A stretch of DNA of 64,000 nt from G020348185 sp964525045 (GTDB taxonomy: Bacteria > Nitrospirota > Nitrospiria > Nitrospirales > UBA8639): contig CAZGFD010000020.1 in the NCBI GenBank assembly GCA_964525045.1, forward strand, positions 1 to 64,000. Direction: 5' to 3'. Of this stretch, positions 26,325 to 34,690 are shown piece after piece. The notes under the pieces were generated by a model, which had not been told where the DNA came from, did not search any database, and saw only the letters and a program-made list of their open reading frames with translations. Position numbers and translations under genes: made by a program. Numbering within the stretch: position 1 is the first letter of the stretch; each line of letters opens with the position of its first letter.

Positions 26325-26792
26325 GTGGATTTAATTCAAAAAACCATTGACCTGGCAAAAACCAATGTTGAGGAAGGCGGGAGACCCTTTTCGTGTATCA
26401 TTGTCCGGAATACCGACATCATTGCCGAGGCAGTGAACCGGGTTGCTCAAACCCACGACTCGACAGCACATGCTGAGATTCTTGCTATTCGCCAAGCCAC
26501 AACCGCTCTTAAAACCGAGCATCTGTATGATTGTGAGATCTACTGTATGGCACACGGGTGTCCAATGTGTTTGGCAGCAATGTATTATTGCAGCCCTAAA
26601 TGTGTGATTTTCATCATCATGCGGGAGGACTATGCACCATTTTATACTGATGATCGCAAATACTTTACCTTTTCTAACTTTTATGAAGAACTTAATAAAC
26701 CCTGGCAAGAACGAAGGATGCCGATGAGCTATCAGCCACATCCCGAAGCCGTGAAAGTATTTGAACGCTGGAAAGAGCTGAATCAGTCATAG
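26325..26792 (+). CDS. Nucleoside/nucleobase deaminase (guanine deaminase/TadA-like fold)
   Basis: 155 residues of the cytidine-deaminase-like superfamily. The zinc site is visible as HAEILAIRQA (His ligand and catalytic Glu) and GCPMCLAAMYY (two Cys ligands), with GGRPFSCIIVRNTDII before them. The pattern and C-terminal tail suggest the GuaD guanine deaminase group, but other substrates are possible. The start is GTG at 26325, because AAGGAG lies eight bases upstream and the family N-terminus begins here; an upstream TTG at 26250 would add 25 unrelated residues. It lies in the stretch between the two tRNA-Arg-related repeats. Confidence 0.85.
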   Translation: MDLIQKTIDLAKTNVEEGGRPFSCIIVRNTDIIAEAVNRVAQTHDSTAHAEILAIRQATTALKTEHLYDCEIYCMAHGCPMCLAAMYYCSPKCVIFIIMREDYAPFYTDDRKYFTFSNFYEELNKPWQERRMPMSYQPHPEAVKVFERWKELNQS

Positions 26793-27051
26793 AGAGAAGA
26801 AAGGGTCGGATCCAGTATGACCTTTCCCCATTGATTGGTTTTAATTCGCAAGTCAGTTCCAGATCCAGAAAGAACCCCAAGGATGGGGAGGAAGCGCAGG
26901 TGATTGTGGATTGGTGGGGGTGGGCCTAGAACCACATAAGGCCACACTACTGAAGAAAATTATTAAATGCCCCCTAAAAATTTAGCGGCAGCATTTGGAA
27001 ATTCAGGAAACAAGCCCAACACTTTTTGAAAAGATGGGGGGAAGACCAATA

Positions 27052-27675
27052 CTACGAGCACCAATCTTTTTTATTTTTATCAACTAGTACGGCAAACCCT
27101 TGGTTGACTAAGAGTTCGGAGAGGTCTTGTCCATCAGCGATTACACGGCCAACAATTTCTCTTCGGTTTTCGGAAAAGTTTCGGAGTTCGATGTGCAACG
27201 CCGAAGAAAGATACTCATGGAGGAGATTTTTTGCTTGGTTCCCTAAAAAGGCTTCCAGTTCGCAGGCTGCTTTGAGATGAGGGGTTTGGATACCGGCAAG
27301 CCTGATTAATCGGCCTTTTGCAACTGGGGTCTCGGGCTGGGAAAAGGAAAATTCACAACGATCGCTATCATGACACTTTCTGTAGATAAGCGTGGACCGG
27401 TTTTGTGTTTCGGAGGAACGAGGCACCTCTTGGAAGGGCACAATTTGATTTGGATCGACATACTTTGGTATTGCCGGAAATTGACTCGGGGAGGGGGTCA
27501 ATATCGACCAATGGTAACGGCCAGGATTAAAATTTCCTTCGAGATCATAAACCCCCACAATCCTTTGCCTGTAAAAGTGCCACCGTTCGAGAAAAACGGT
27601 ATCCGATTGAGCAGCCGTCTCATCGCCGCCTAACATCATCAGGCCAAACAACAAAAAATAGATCCCAACCTTCAT
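27052..27675 (-). CDS. Exported SNase-like (thermonuclease fold) protein, probably inactive
   Basis: 207 residues with a signal peptide (IYFLLFGLMMLGGDETAAQ). The C-terminal half shows the staphylococcal nuclease pattern: GRLIRLAGIQTPHLKA, GNQAKNLLHEYLSS, GRVIADGQDLSELLVNQGFAVLVD. The motif usually reads RLxGIDxPE; here the Asp and Glu needed for calcium binding and catalysis are replaced by Gln and His, while both arginines remain. About 90 residues before it are not recognised. Four cysteines lie in the second half (RKCHDSDRCEF, AACEL and near the C-terminus). It likely keeps the fold for binding rather than cleavage. It is convergent with the deaminase gene. Confidence 0.75.
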   Translation of the reverse strand: MKVGIYFLLFGLMMLGGDETAAQSDTVFLERWHFYRQRIVGVYDLEGNFNPGRYHWSILTPSPSQFPAIPKYVDPNQIVPFQEVPRSSETQNRSTLIYRKCHDSDRCEFSFSQPETPVAKGRLIRLAGIQTPHLKAACELEAFLGNQAKNLLHEYLSSALHIELRNFSENRREIVGRVIADGQDLSELLVNQGFAVLVDKNKKDWCS

Positions 27676-27924
27676 AGTATTAAAATCATGTCATTTCGCG
27701 AATAGGAAATTCAACCTCCCTGGCATGCCCCCTTTAAAATGTTCAAAGAAAACCCTATGCTGCTCCCGCTTTTGATTTGATGGCATGGAACTGAGTATTC
27801 TGTGGCTACGACCAGGAGGAGGCAGCCACTCACAAGCGAGGTTCGTCCGGTATCCATGCGAGTGTTGTCCCTTCCGTCGGTTACGAAACGCCAAATGCCC
27901 CAAGTTCCTTCCGGATAAGAGGCT

Positions 27925-28659
27925 ATGCTGCCACAGTATGATTTCGACAAGGTTAAATTGGCCACTGATGGGCCGACTTTTGAGAAAGGGGTGGCATTAT
28001 ATGAGAGCGGAAAAGTCATAGATTTTCAGGAAGGAATCAGGGCATATTCGGCCATCGTACAAGGCACAAAACCCTATCAGGTTTCGGTGGAGGCTCGTCG
28101 CTATGGTGATGGCCATTGTGAGTGTTATCTCGGACAGCGTGATATTCTCTGCAAACATCGGGTGGCCGTGGCCATTCGAGCGGTCACTGGCGGTAAACCG
28201 CTGAGCGATAAAGACAAAAAACGTCTCCGGCCGCTACCCTGTAGCAGCCGGGTAGGAGAATTAAGCCAAGGGGAAGTCGTCGCCACCAAGAAAGCCATTA
28301 CGGCTGCCATGCGGTATATCAAACCGTATCATGGTCCCTCTCGTGTTTGGTTTTCCTATCAACATTCGTTGGAGGAGGGCTGTAATCGATTAGCCCAGAT
28401 CGTGGCCGAATTGCCGGTGAGCCCCCAAACCGCAGGGTTATTACTCGAGATGCTTTGGCGGCTCGATCGTAAACTGAGCCGGAGCGGCGTTGATGATTCC
28501 AATGGCACAGTTGGCGGATTTATGAAAGAAACGGTGCAGGTGCTCAGGGAATACGCCACCCTCGATCCTTTTTGTGTTGAATCCTTCCAAAAACTCAAAG
28601 GGCGAGAAACCTGTTTTGGGTGGGAGGCACCCCTTTTGGTGTACATCACAACCGATTAG
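27925..28659 (+). CDS. SWIM zinc-finger protein
   Basis: 244 residues. The N-terminal part contains the SWIM motif C-x-C-xn-C-x-H as CECYLGQRDILCKHRVAVA at about residues 68-87, preceded by FEKGVALYESGKVIDFQEG, the usual lead-in. The C-terminal 150 residues are helical with no recognised domain. SWIM proteins often partner with SNF2-type helicases, but no helicase gene is nearby. It is divergent from the SNase-like gene, with 249 bases between. Confidence 0.85.
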   Translation: MLPQYDFDKVKLATDGPTFEKGVALYESGKVIDFQEGIRAYSAIVQGTKPYQVSVEARRYGDGHCECYLGQRDILCKHRVAVAIRAVTGGKPLSDKDKKRLRPLPCSSRVGELSQGEVVATKKAITAAMRYIKPYHGPSRVWFSYQHSLEEGCNRLAQIVAELPVSPQTAGLLLEMLWRLDRKLSRSGVDDSNGTVGGFMKETVQVLREYATLDPFCVESFQKLKGRETCFGWEAPLLVYITTD

Positions 28660-28972
28660 TGCAGAACTGACAGTTGGCCATTGATTGAATCCGATCAAGT
28701 TTCTCCAGATCCAACCCTCTTGAGCATCACTTCTTAGGCTTTCTTTTTGCCAAGGGTGTGGATGGCCCATGACACACCCCCAGGACCCCCGCAGTCCCCC
28801 CCTTCCCCAGGGTGCCCGGGGTTGGTGTTAGATAGGTGTTAAAAAAGAGAAACAAAAGGGGTAAAGAGCGGCAACGTGAGGCAAAGAGAGAGAAACATGA
28901 GCATTACCAATCGCCAAGAAAGATGAGGGGATCACTCGCCTTTTCAGTGACTTAAGTAATCCCTTCTAGATC

Positions 28973-29012
28973 GATCCAATGACCAATGCTCTATTCATTG
29001 AGTTACGGGCGC
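28973..29012 (-). pseudogene. Remnant of tRNA-Arg, 5' half only
   Basis: Forty bases match positions 1-40 of tRNA-Arg(UCG) at 25643-25604 with five substitutions, two of them in the D-arm and three at the anticodon arm, and the anticodon is lost. No 3' half follows, so it cannot form a tRNA. Confidence 0.85.
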
Positions 29013-29209
29013 AGCAAGAGCTGACTTTATAGACAGACAACCTATTAGCCCGTCATCTAATTGCTATCCCTTTGGTACTTTCACATCGTTATTGCCAACA
29101 TAAAGCGGCACAGATTTCCCCTAGCCAGGCTCAATAAAGGAGACATTCTTCGTATCGACTTCTGCCATTGAAGATCCGCGGATTCACGCGTTCAACAGCC
29201 GCGACTCGC
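28973..29209. repeat. Copy B of the diverged tRNA-Arg duplication
   Basis: Same orientation as copy A at 25604-25840, about 3.37 kb away, with several substitutions and small indels. The promoter corresponding to copy A has decayed (ATGACG instead of TTGACG, and TCTATA at the -10). Confidence 0.8.
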
Positions 29210-29402
29210 GTAACTTCAGGCTGGCTGATAGGCCAGGGGGTAGCGGGATTGAGAGGGAACGTGAGTATGGGCACTGCTTTTACCCCTAATAGAAAATATG
29301 ATATAAGATAATGCGATGATCATCTTCGGCTGTCACGTTGGTGTAGGGTTCTCTTGTAGTGATGTCCGACAAACATGCTAAATTTGCCGTAGGAGGTTCA
29401 AC

Positions 29403-29723
29403 GTGGCCCCTTTCATGAAATCCACAACTTCCCTACTCTCATTCCTTTTTCTCATTGGTGTTTTATTCGCAAGTTGCGCCTCCCTGGATGACCGTATGGC
29501 GGCGTACGTGGGCCAACCTCGGAGTGAACTCGTCAACAATTGGGGCCCCCCTCATGAGGAAACAAAATTAAAAAAGGGCGGAACCAAGATGATCTATTAC
29601 GAACAGAACCCCCTTATCCACCCCAACCAGATTATCGATCCTGCGTTAAATCGATGTGAGAAAATTTTTACCACGGATTCCCGCGGGATCATCAAATCCT
29701 ATAGACACATCAACTGCGGATAG
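29403..29723 (+). CDS. Small lipoprotein, first of a tandem pair
   Basis: 106 residues beginning at a GTG with AGGAGG six bases upstream. The signal peptide ends in the lipobox LFASC. The mature part DRMAAYVGQPRSELVNNWGPPHEETKLKKGGTKMIYYEQNPL resembles BamE/SmpA-like small lipoproteins with a GPP turn, and two cysteines lie near the end (NRCEKIF, HINCG). It is followed 27 bases later by a clear paralogue. Confidence 0.75.
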   Translation: MAPFMKSTTSLLSFLFLIGVLFASCASLDDRMAAYVGQPRSELVNNWGPPHEETKLKKGGTKMIYYEQNPLIHPNQIIDPALNRCEKIFTTDSRGIIKSYRHINCG

Positions 29724-29750
29724 GACGCCATTAGTAAAGGAATATATCAC

Positions 29751-30101
29751 ATGTTTTCCAGTCACCCCGAGGGGTTTCAGGCAAATCTCCCATGCCGGTT
29801 CGCCATTCCCTTTCTCTCCTTTATTTTGATCGTAAGCGTGTTGGTGGCAGGTTGCGCCACGGTGGAAGAACAGATGGCCGGGTACGTGGGCCAACATCGA
29901 GATTATCTCGTCAGCAATTGGGGTCCTCCCGCCGAAGAAAAGAAATTAAAAAATGGGGGATCCCGCCTCATTTATAGGGAACAAAATCCACTCATCCACC
30001 CTAATCAATATGTTGATCCCGCTCTGAGAATCTGCGAAAAGGTTTTTACGACCGATTCCCGCGGGATCATCAAATCCTATAAACATGAAAACTGCGAATA
30101 G
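29751..30101 (+). CDS. Small lipoprotein, second of a tandem pair
   Basis: 116 residues. The lipobox is LVAGC in a longer signal peptide. The mature part EQMAGYVGQHRDYLVSNWGPPAEEKKLKNGGSRLIYREQNPLIHPNQ closely follows the preceding protein, and the 3' ends of both genes are nearly identical over TTCCCGCGGGATCATCAAAT. AAAGGA lies eight bases before the ATG. It arose by tandem duplication; the two are probably co-transcribed. Confidence 0.78.
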   Translation: MFSSHPEGFQANLPCRFAIPFLSFILIVSVLVAGCATVEEQMAGYVGQHRDYLVSNWGPPAEEKKLKNGGSRLIYREQNPLIHPNQYVDPALRICEKVFTTDSRGIIKSYKHENCE

Positions 30102-30114
30102 GGTGACCTGGAAG

Positions 30115-30215
30115 GCCACCATCTCAGATTTCAGATTTCAAATCTAAGATTTCATCAGGGCAGACTCATCCTCTTTTTACCCGAAACTAAAAACCCGAAA
30201 CTCGAAACTGGTTTT
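30115..30215. repeat. Intergenic word repeats (AGATTTCAAAT and CGAAACTCGAAAC types)
   Basis: Degenerate tandem words ATCTCAGATTTCAGATTTCA followed by AACCCGAAACTCGAAACT. The same two word families recur at 36.9, 43.3, 56.1, 59.9, 60.5 and 61.2 kb. Confidence 0.6.
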
Positions 30216-30220
30216 TTATC

Positions 30221-30664
30221 CTAATACGAGGTAGGGGGTGGCAGGTCGATTTCCGGCTTGTTGGTCTCTGGCAGGATTTTTCCCAAGCGTCGGTAATAGT
30301 CTCGAATGCGATCTCGTTCCGCAGAGGTGAATGTTACTTTCTCTTCTTTGTGAAGCTCGACTAACTGTTCGACCGCTTGCTGTAACGGTGTGACCGCGTC
30401 GAACACCCGTCCCCCCTCAAACGCCTCAAGAGAATCTAGGAGGAAAGGGGTGAGCCCTTTGAACGTCGATTTTCCCGCTCTATCCCGAAATCGGTAGACA
30501 ATTTCCTCATAGGTTTCCGCTATCTCCAGCGTCGGCCGGATTCCCCCCGGCATGGCCATTAAGGTTTTTGCCGGGACCTTTGCCGAAAAGGCGGCAAGGG
30601 CGGCAATCAATTCGCCCAGAATCTCAACGACCTGGCTGGGTTCAATTTCTTGAGATTGGCTCAT
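30221..30664 (-). CDS. Hypothetical helical protein
   Basis: 147 residues, not recognised. It is mostly alpha-helical with no signal or membrane segment: SQVVEILGELIAALAAFSAKVPAKTLMAMPGG, TYEEIVYRFRDRAGKSTFKGLTPFLLDSLEAFEGG, then AERDRIRDYYRRLGKILPE, ending in a proline-rich tail. It follows rluD on the same strand after a repeat-containing gap of 175 bases, so it may or may not be in that operon. Confidence 0.6.
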   Translation of the reverse strand: MSQSQEIEPSQVVEILGELIAALAAFSAKVPAKTLMAMPGGIRPTLEIAETYEEIVYRFRDRAGKSTFKGLTPFLLDSLEAFEGGRVFDAVTPLQQAVEQLVELHKEEKVTFTSAERDRIRDYYRRLGKILPETNKPEIDLPPPTSY

Positions 30665-30678
30665 AACGGGATGTTCAA

Positions 30679-30705
30679 AATTTCGGGTTTCGGGTTTCGG
30701 GTTTA
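30679..30705. repeat. TTTCGGG word repeat
   Basis: TTTCGGG is repeated three times in a row just upstream of the hypothetical gene start. Confidence 0.6.
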
Positions 30706-30839
30706 AATTTAAGTACCATAATGCAGAACCAAAACATTGTGCTCCAGATTTTTGCTACTTCACTTTTAACATTTTCATACCGGTTCATATCGGAAATCTT
30801 CTTGAAGGCCATTGCCCGCTGTCAAGGGGCCAGATTCAT

Positions 30840-31817
30840 TCATTGGTCCTCCTCGGCGAGTGTCGTAGATTTTTTCAAGGCTTCGACTATCGCCTTCATG
30901 TCGAATGGCAGAGGTGCGGTGAATTCCATTTCTTTCTTGCGTTCGGGATGAATAAAGCCCAACTTTTTGGCATGGAGCATCACACGAGGCATCGCGATTG
31001 TTTCGACAGACATCACCTTTTTTCCCCCATAGGTTTGGTCGCCAAGAATAGGGCAGCCAATCGCTGCCAAATGAACTCTCAGTTGATGAGTTCGACCCGT
31101 TCCAGGAATCAATTCAAGCTGGGCGGCGGCTTTGTCAAACCGTTGAATGACTCGGAACCGGGTGAAGGATTCTTTTGGCTTCGTGGTTCGAGAAGAAAAC
31201 TTTTTTCGATCTTTCGTATCTCGACCAATTGAAAGGTCAATGCGGCCTTCTCCGGATTTCGGTTTGCCCCAGACGAGGGCTTCATATATCCGGGAGATGG
31301 TGTGCTTCTTAAATTGATTGGCCAACGAGCGATGTGCCTGATCGGTCTTGGCGACCACTAAAATTCCGGTGGTATCCTTATCCAAACGATGAACGAGGCC
31401 GGGCCGCTCTTTTCCACCAATGATGGAAAGGGAGCCTTCGTGTGTGGCCATATGGTGGAGCAGGGCATTCACGAGCGTGCCTGACCAATGACCTGGCGCG
31501 GGGTGGACGACCAAGCCCGCCGGTTTGTTCAGAACCAACAAGAACTCATCTTCAAAAACAATATCCAGGGGAATGGGTTCGGGACCGATTTCGAGAGGCT
31601 CGGGCCGAGGAACGATCAAAAGAATCCGATCGCCCGGCCTGATTTTATGGCTCGGCTTGACGGATTGGCCACCGACAGTAATGTGACCATCCAAGATCAG
31701 TCGTTGTAGCGCCGTCCTGGAAAAATACGATTCGCGATTAGTCAGGAATTGGTCCAGGCGTTTAGTCGTCTCACCTGGGGTGACAATGATTTCCTCCCGC
31801 TTTTCGACATGCGGCAT
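30840..31817 (-). CDS. rluD: RluD-type 23S rRNA pseudouridine synthase
   Basis: 325 residues. An N-terminal S4 RNA-binding domain (RLDQFLTNRESYFSRTALQRLILDGHITVGG) is followed by the catalytic pseudouridine synthase domain with VHRLDKDTTGILVVAKTDQAH, which holds the catalytic Asp, and GTGRTHQLRVHLAAIGCPILGD. Order and length fit RluD, which modifies helix 69 of 23S rRNA, though RluC/RluA specificity cannot be excluded. It lies 26 bases after atpC and probably shares its transcript. Confidence 0.9.
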   Translation of the reverse strand: MPHVEKREEIIVTPGETTKRLDQFLTNRESYFSRTALQRLILDGHITVGGQSVKPSHKIRPGDRILLIVPRPEPLEIGPEPIPLDIVFEDEFLLVLNKPAGLVVHPAPGHWSGTLVNALLHHMATHEGSLSIIGGKERPGLVHRLDKDTTGILVVAKTDQAHRSLANQFKKHTISRIYEALVWGKPKSGEGRIDLSIGRDTKDRKKFSSRTTKPKESFTRFRVIQRFDKAAAQLELIPGTGRTHQLRVHLAAIGCPILGDQTYGGKKVMSVETIAMPRVMLHAKKLGFIHPERKKEMEFTAPLPFDMKAIVEALKKSTTLAEEDQ

Positions 31818-31843
31818 AGGGTGACGGCGGTGAGTTGTTGATT

Positions 31844-32296
31844 TCAGTGGGAGGAGAGAGAGCCTCGCTGGCGGTGCTTTGCAGCGATCTTTTTTCGGAG
31901 ACGGGCTTTTTCTAAACTGACTTTGGCTTCCTCAACTTCAGAGGGGAGGCCTCCTCGTTCAAGTCGTTCTTCCGCCTTAGCCACGGCAGCCTCAGCACGT
32001 TCGACATCAATGTCTTCAGCTTTTTCAGCGATTTCGGCTAGTATGGTGACTTTATGAGGCGTCACGTCCGCAAATCCCGACAGGATAGACATGTACTCTT
32101 TTTGTTCGCCAATTCGATACTCCAGCTCTCCAAGGCGAAGCGTTGTGAGAAAATGGCAATGTCCGGGGAGAACTCCGAAATCTCCCTCGCTACCCGGGGC
32201 TGAGACATAATCCACTTCTTTGCTCACCAGTAAATGGTCGGGTGTCACGACTTCAAGGAGAAGGTTCTTCTGTGAAGCCCCCGTTGTATCAGCCAT
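31844..32296 (-). CDS. atpC: ATP synthase epsilon subunit
   Basis: 150 residues, standard length. The N-terminal beta-sandwich shows LLLEVVTPDHLLVSKEVDYVSAPGSEGDFGVLPGHCHFLTTL, and a helical hairpin follows. Its ATG overlaps the atpD stop by one base (TAATG), implying translational coupling. Part of the F1 stalk. Confidence 0.95.
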   Translation of the reverse strand: MADTTGASQKNLLLEVVTPDHLLVSKEVDYVSAPGSEGDFGVLPGHCHFLTTLRLGELEYRIGEQKEYMSILSGFADVTPHKVTILAEIAEKAEDIDVERAEAAVAKAEERLERGGLPSEVEEAKVSLEKARLRKKIAAKHRQRGSLSSH

Positions 32297-33744
32297 TATC
32301 GCTTGATCCCCATTTTTTCGGCTTTTTCCACAACTTCTTCGATCGCCCCGACCATATAAAAGGCCTGCTCTGGCAAGTCGTCATGTTTACCTTCGACAAT
32401 TTCCTTAAAGCTGCGTACGGTATCCGCAAGCTTCACATATTTACCGGGAGTTCCGGTGAAGGCTTCGGCAACATGGAACGGCTGGGATAGAAAACGTTGA
32501 AGTTTTCTGGCGCGGGCAACAATTTGTTTATCGTCTTCCGATAATTCATCCATGCCCAAAATGGCGATGATGTCTTGGAGGTCTTTGTAGCGCTGAAGCG
32601 TTCCCTGGACCTTTTGAACGACGCTGTAGTGTTCTTCGCCTAACACCTGTGGATCCAAAATTCGAGAGGTGGAGTCCAACGGATCCACGGCCGGATAAAT
32701 TCCCAATTCCGCTAACGATCGAGACAACACGGTAGTGGCATCCAGATGGGCAAAAGCGGTGGCCGGCGCCGGATCGGTCAAGTCGTCGGCTGGCACATAA
32801 ATGGCCTGCACTGACGTAATCGATCCTTTTTTGGTTGAAGTGATTCGTTCTTGAAGGGTGCCCATTTCCGTCCCCAGCGTCGGTTGGTATCCGACAGCAG
32901 AAGGCATGCGCCCCAATAACGCCGAGACCTCCGAACCTGCTTGAGTGAACCGGAAAATATTATCAACAAAGAGCAGCACGTCCTGGCCTTCTTCATCACG
33001 GAAATATTCAGCGATCGTGAGGCCGGTTAATCCAACCCGGAGCCGGGCTCCCGGCGGCTCATTCATTTGGCCGTACACCAAGGCCGCTTTGGATTTTGAG
33101 TAATCCTTGGGATCGATGACTTTTGACTCTTGCATTTCGTGCCAGAGATCGTTTCCTTCACGAGTGCGTTCGCCCACACCGGCAAATACGGAAAACCCAC
33201 CATGATGCAGGGCAATATTATTGATGAGTTCCATAATGATGACGGTCTTGCCTACACCGGCTCCCCCGAAGAGACCAACTTTCCCACCCTTGGCATACGG
33301 CTCGAGGAGATCGACCACTTTGATGCCGGTTTCGAGGACCTCGGTTTTGGTCTCCTGGTCTTCGAGTGCCGGGGCAGGTCGGTGAATCGAATAGGTTTTT
33401 TTCGCCGGAATGGGACCAAACCCATCAACCGGGTCACCTAAGACGTTGACCACTCGTCCCAATGTTTCTTTTCCGACAGGAACCGAAATGGGAGCCCCGG
33501 TATCCTTGACTTCCATCCCTCGCACCAACCCATCGGTAGAAGACATGGCCACCGCCCTCGCGCGATTTTCGCCCAAATGCTGCGCGACCTCCATAGTCAC
33601 ATTTATGCTCGATTGCCCATCGGTCCCATCACCGGCTCGCTCAATTTTTATGGCGTTAAAAATATTGGGTAATTTCCCTGGTGGGAACTCCACGTCAACG
33701 ACCGGGCCGATGACTTGAATGACCTTTCCTGATTCCGTACTCAC
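32296..33744 (-). CDS. atpD: ATP synthase beta subunit
   Basis: 482 residues. It has Walker A GGAGVGKTVIIMELI, the catalytic GERTREGNDLWHEM and the DELSEDDKQIVARARKLQRFLSQPF C-terminal helix. It is the catalytic subunit of F1, making ATP on the cytoplasmic side. Confidence 0.98.
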   Translation of the reverse strand: MSTESGKVIQVIGPVVDVEFPPGKLPNIFNAIKIERAGDGTDGQSSINVTMEVAQHLGENRARAVAMSSTDGLVRGMEVKDTGAPISVPVGKETLGRVVNVLGDPVDGFGPIPAKKTYSIHRPAPALEDQETKTEVLETGIKVVDLLEPYAKGGKVGLFGGAGVGKTVIIMELINNIALHHGGFSVFAGVGERTREGNDLWHEMQESKVIDPKDYSKSKAALVYGQMNEPPGARLRVGLTGLTIAEYFRDEEGQDVLLFVDNIFRFTQAGSEVSALLGRMPSAVGYQPTLGTEMGTLQERITSTKKGSITSVQAIYVPADDLTDPAPATAFAHLDATTVLSRSLAELGIYPAVDPLDSTSRILDPQVLGEEHYSVVQKVQGTLQRYKDLQDIIAILGMDELSEDDKQIVARARKLQRFLSQPFHVAEAFTGTPGKYVKLADTVRSFKEIVEGKHDDLPEQAFYMVGAIEEVVEKAEKMGIKR

Positions 33745-33783
33745 AGCCTGCTCCTTCGTTTTGTGTTAGCGTACCCAACCCCG

Positions 33784-34668
33784 TTATTTCAAAGCTTCCG
33801 CACCACCCACAATATCCATCAGTTCCTTGGTGATCGCCGCTTGGCGGGTCTTGTTATAAAATAGGGTAATTTTTTTAATCAGCTCACCGGCATTCCTGGT
33901 TGCTCCATCCATGGCCGTCATTCGCGCAGCTTGTTCCGCGGCCGCCGACTCTAACAACACCCGAAAGGTTTGGACGACGAAATGTCTTGGAAGAAGCTCT
34001 TCCAGTAATTCACTTTCATCGGGCTCAAACAAGTAGGCGCCGAGAGTACTTGGTGCTTCCTCTTCCTTGGCCCCTCCTTGTTCTTCAGGTGATTCGATAG
34101 GCAACAGTTGCTCGACAATCACTTCCTGCTGCATGACCGATTTAAATTCATTGTAAACGACATAGAGCCGGTCAAAGCTTCCCTGATTGTATTGCTCGAT
34201 AATATCCTGTCCAATGTCGAGGGCATGTTCATAACTGAGTCGATCAAAAATCCCTGGCCATTCTTGTCGGATCGTCCATTGGCGGCGTCTAAAGAAGTCA
34301 ATACTTTTCCGCCCAGCCAGACTCACGGTGAGTTGCTTCCCTCTCGCCTGCCGCTCGTTGAGAAATTCACTCGCCTGCCGCAGAATGTTGGCATTAAAGG
34401 CTCCGCAGAGACCTCGATCACTCGTGACCACCAGTAATTCGGTTTTATTGCCGTCTCGCCGACCCAATAAAGGATGAGCTGAACGATTGGTTCGCTCCCC
34501 AAGGCGTCCAATAACTTCTCTCAGTTTATGGGCATGAGGCCGCGCCGACAAAATCCGATCTTGCGCCCTTTTCAGTTTGGCGGCGGCCACCATCTTCATG
34601 GCCTTGGTGATCTTTTGGGTATTTTTGATGGAAGCGATCTTGCGCCGGAGACTTTGTAAGCTAGGCAT
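33784..34668 (-). CDS. atpG: ATP synthase gamma subunit
   Basis: 294 residues. The N-terminal helix MPSLQSLRRKIASIKNTQKITKAMKMVAAAKLKRAQ and C-terminal helix MDGATRNAGELIKKITLFYNKTRQAAITKELMDIVGGAEAL form the rotating coiled coil of the central stalk. It lies between atpA and atpD with short gaps. Confidence 0.97.
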   Translation of the reverse strand: MPSLQSLRRKIASIKNTQKITKAMKMVAAAKLKRAQDRILSARPHAHKLREVIGRLGERTNRSAHPLLGRRDGNKTELLVVTSDRGLCGAFNANILRQASEFLNERQARGKQLTVSLAGRKSIDFFRRRQWTIRQEWPGIFDRLSYEHALDIGQDIIEQYNQGSFDRLYVVYNEFKSVMQQEVIVEQLLPIESPEEQGGAKEEEAPSTLGAYLFEPDESELLEELLPRHFVVQTFRVLLESAAAEQAARMTAMDGATRNAGELIKKITLFYNKTRQAAITKELMDIVGGAEALK

Positions 34669-34690
34669 AATTTGATTTGTTGTTCAAGGG

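Larger units (their letters stand above)
28660..29402. other. Gene-free region with tRNA-Arg remnant
   Basis: About 740 bases after the SWIM gene. It includes a C-rich stretch (28770-28815) and the diverged duplication described separately. No gene seen. Confidence 0.5.

Noticed and set aside
27925..28659. SWIM protein as part of a phage defence or DNA repair island
   Set aside because: No helicase, nuclease of proven activity, integrase or toxin-antitoxin gene lies beside it; three unrelated genes do not make a system.
25644..29209. Attachment sites of an integrated phage or island at tRNA-Arg
   Set aside because: The repeat is the 5' tRNA half with promoter rather than the 3' end, it is diverged, and no integrase is found; kept only as a duplication.
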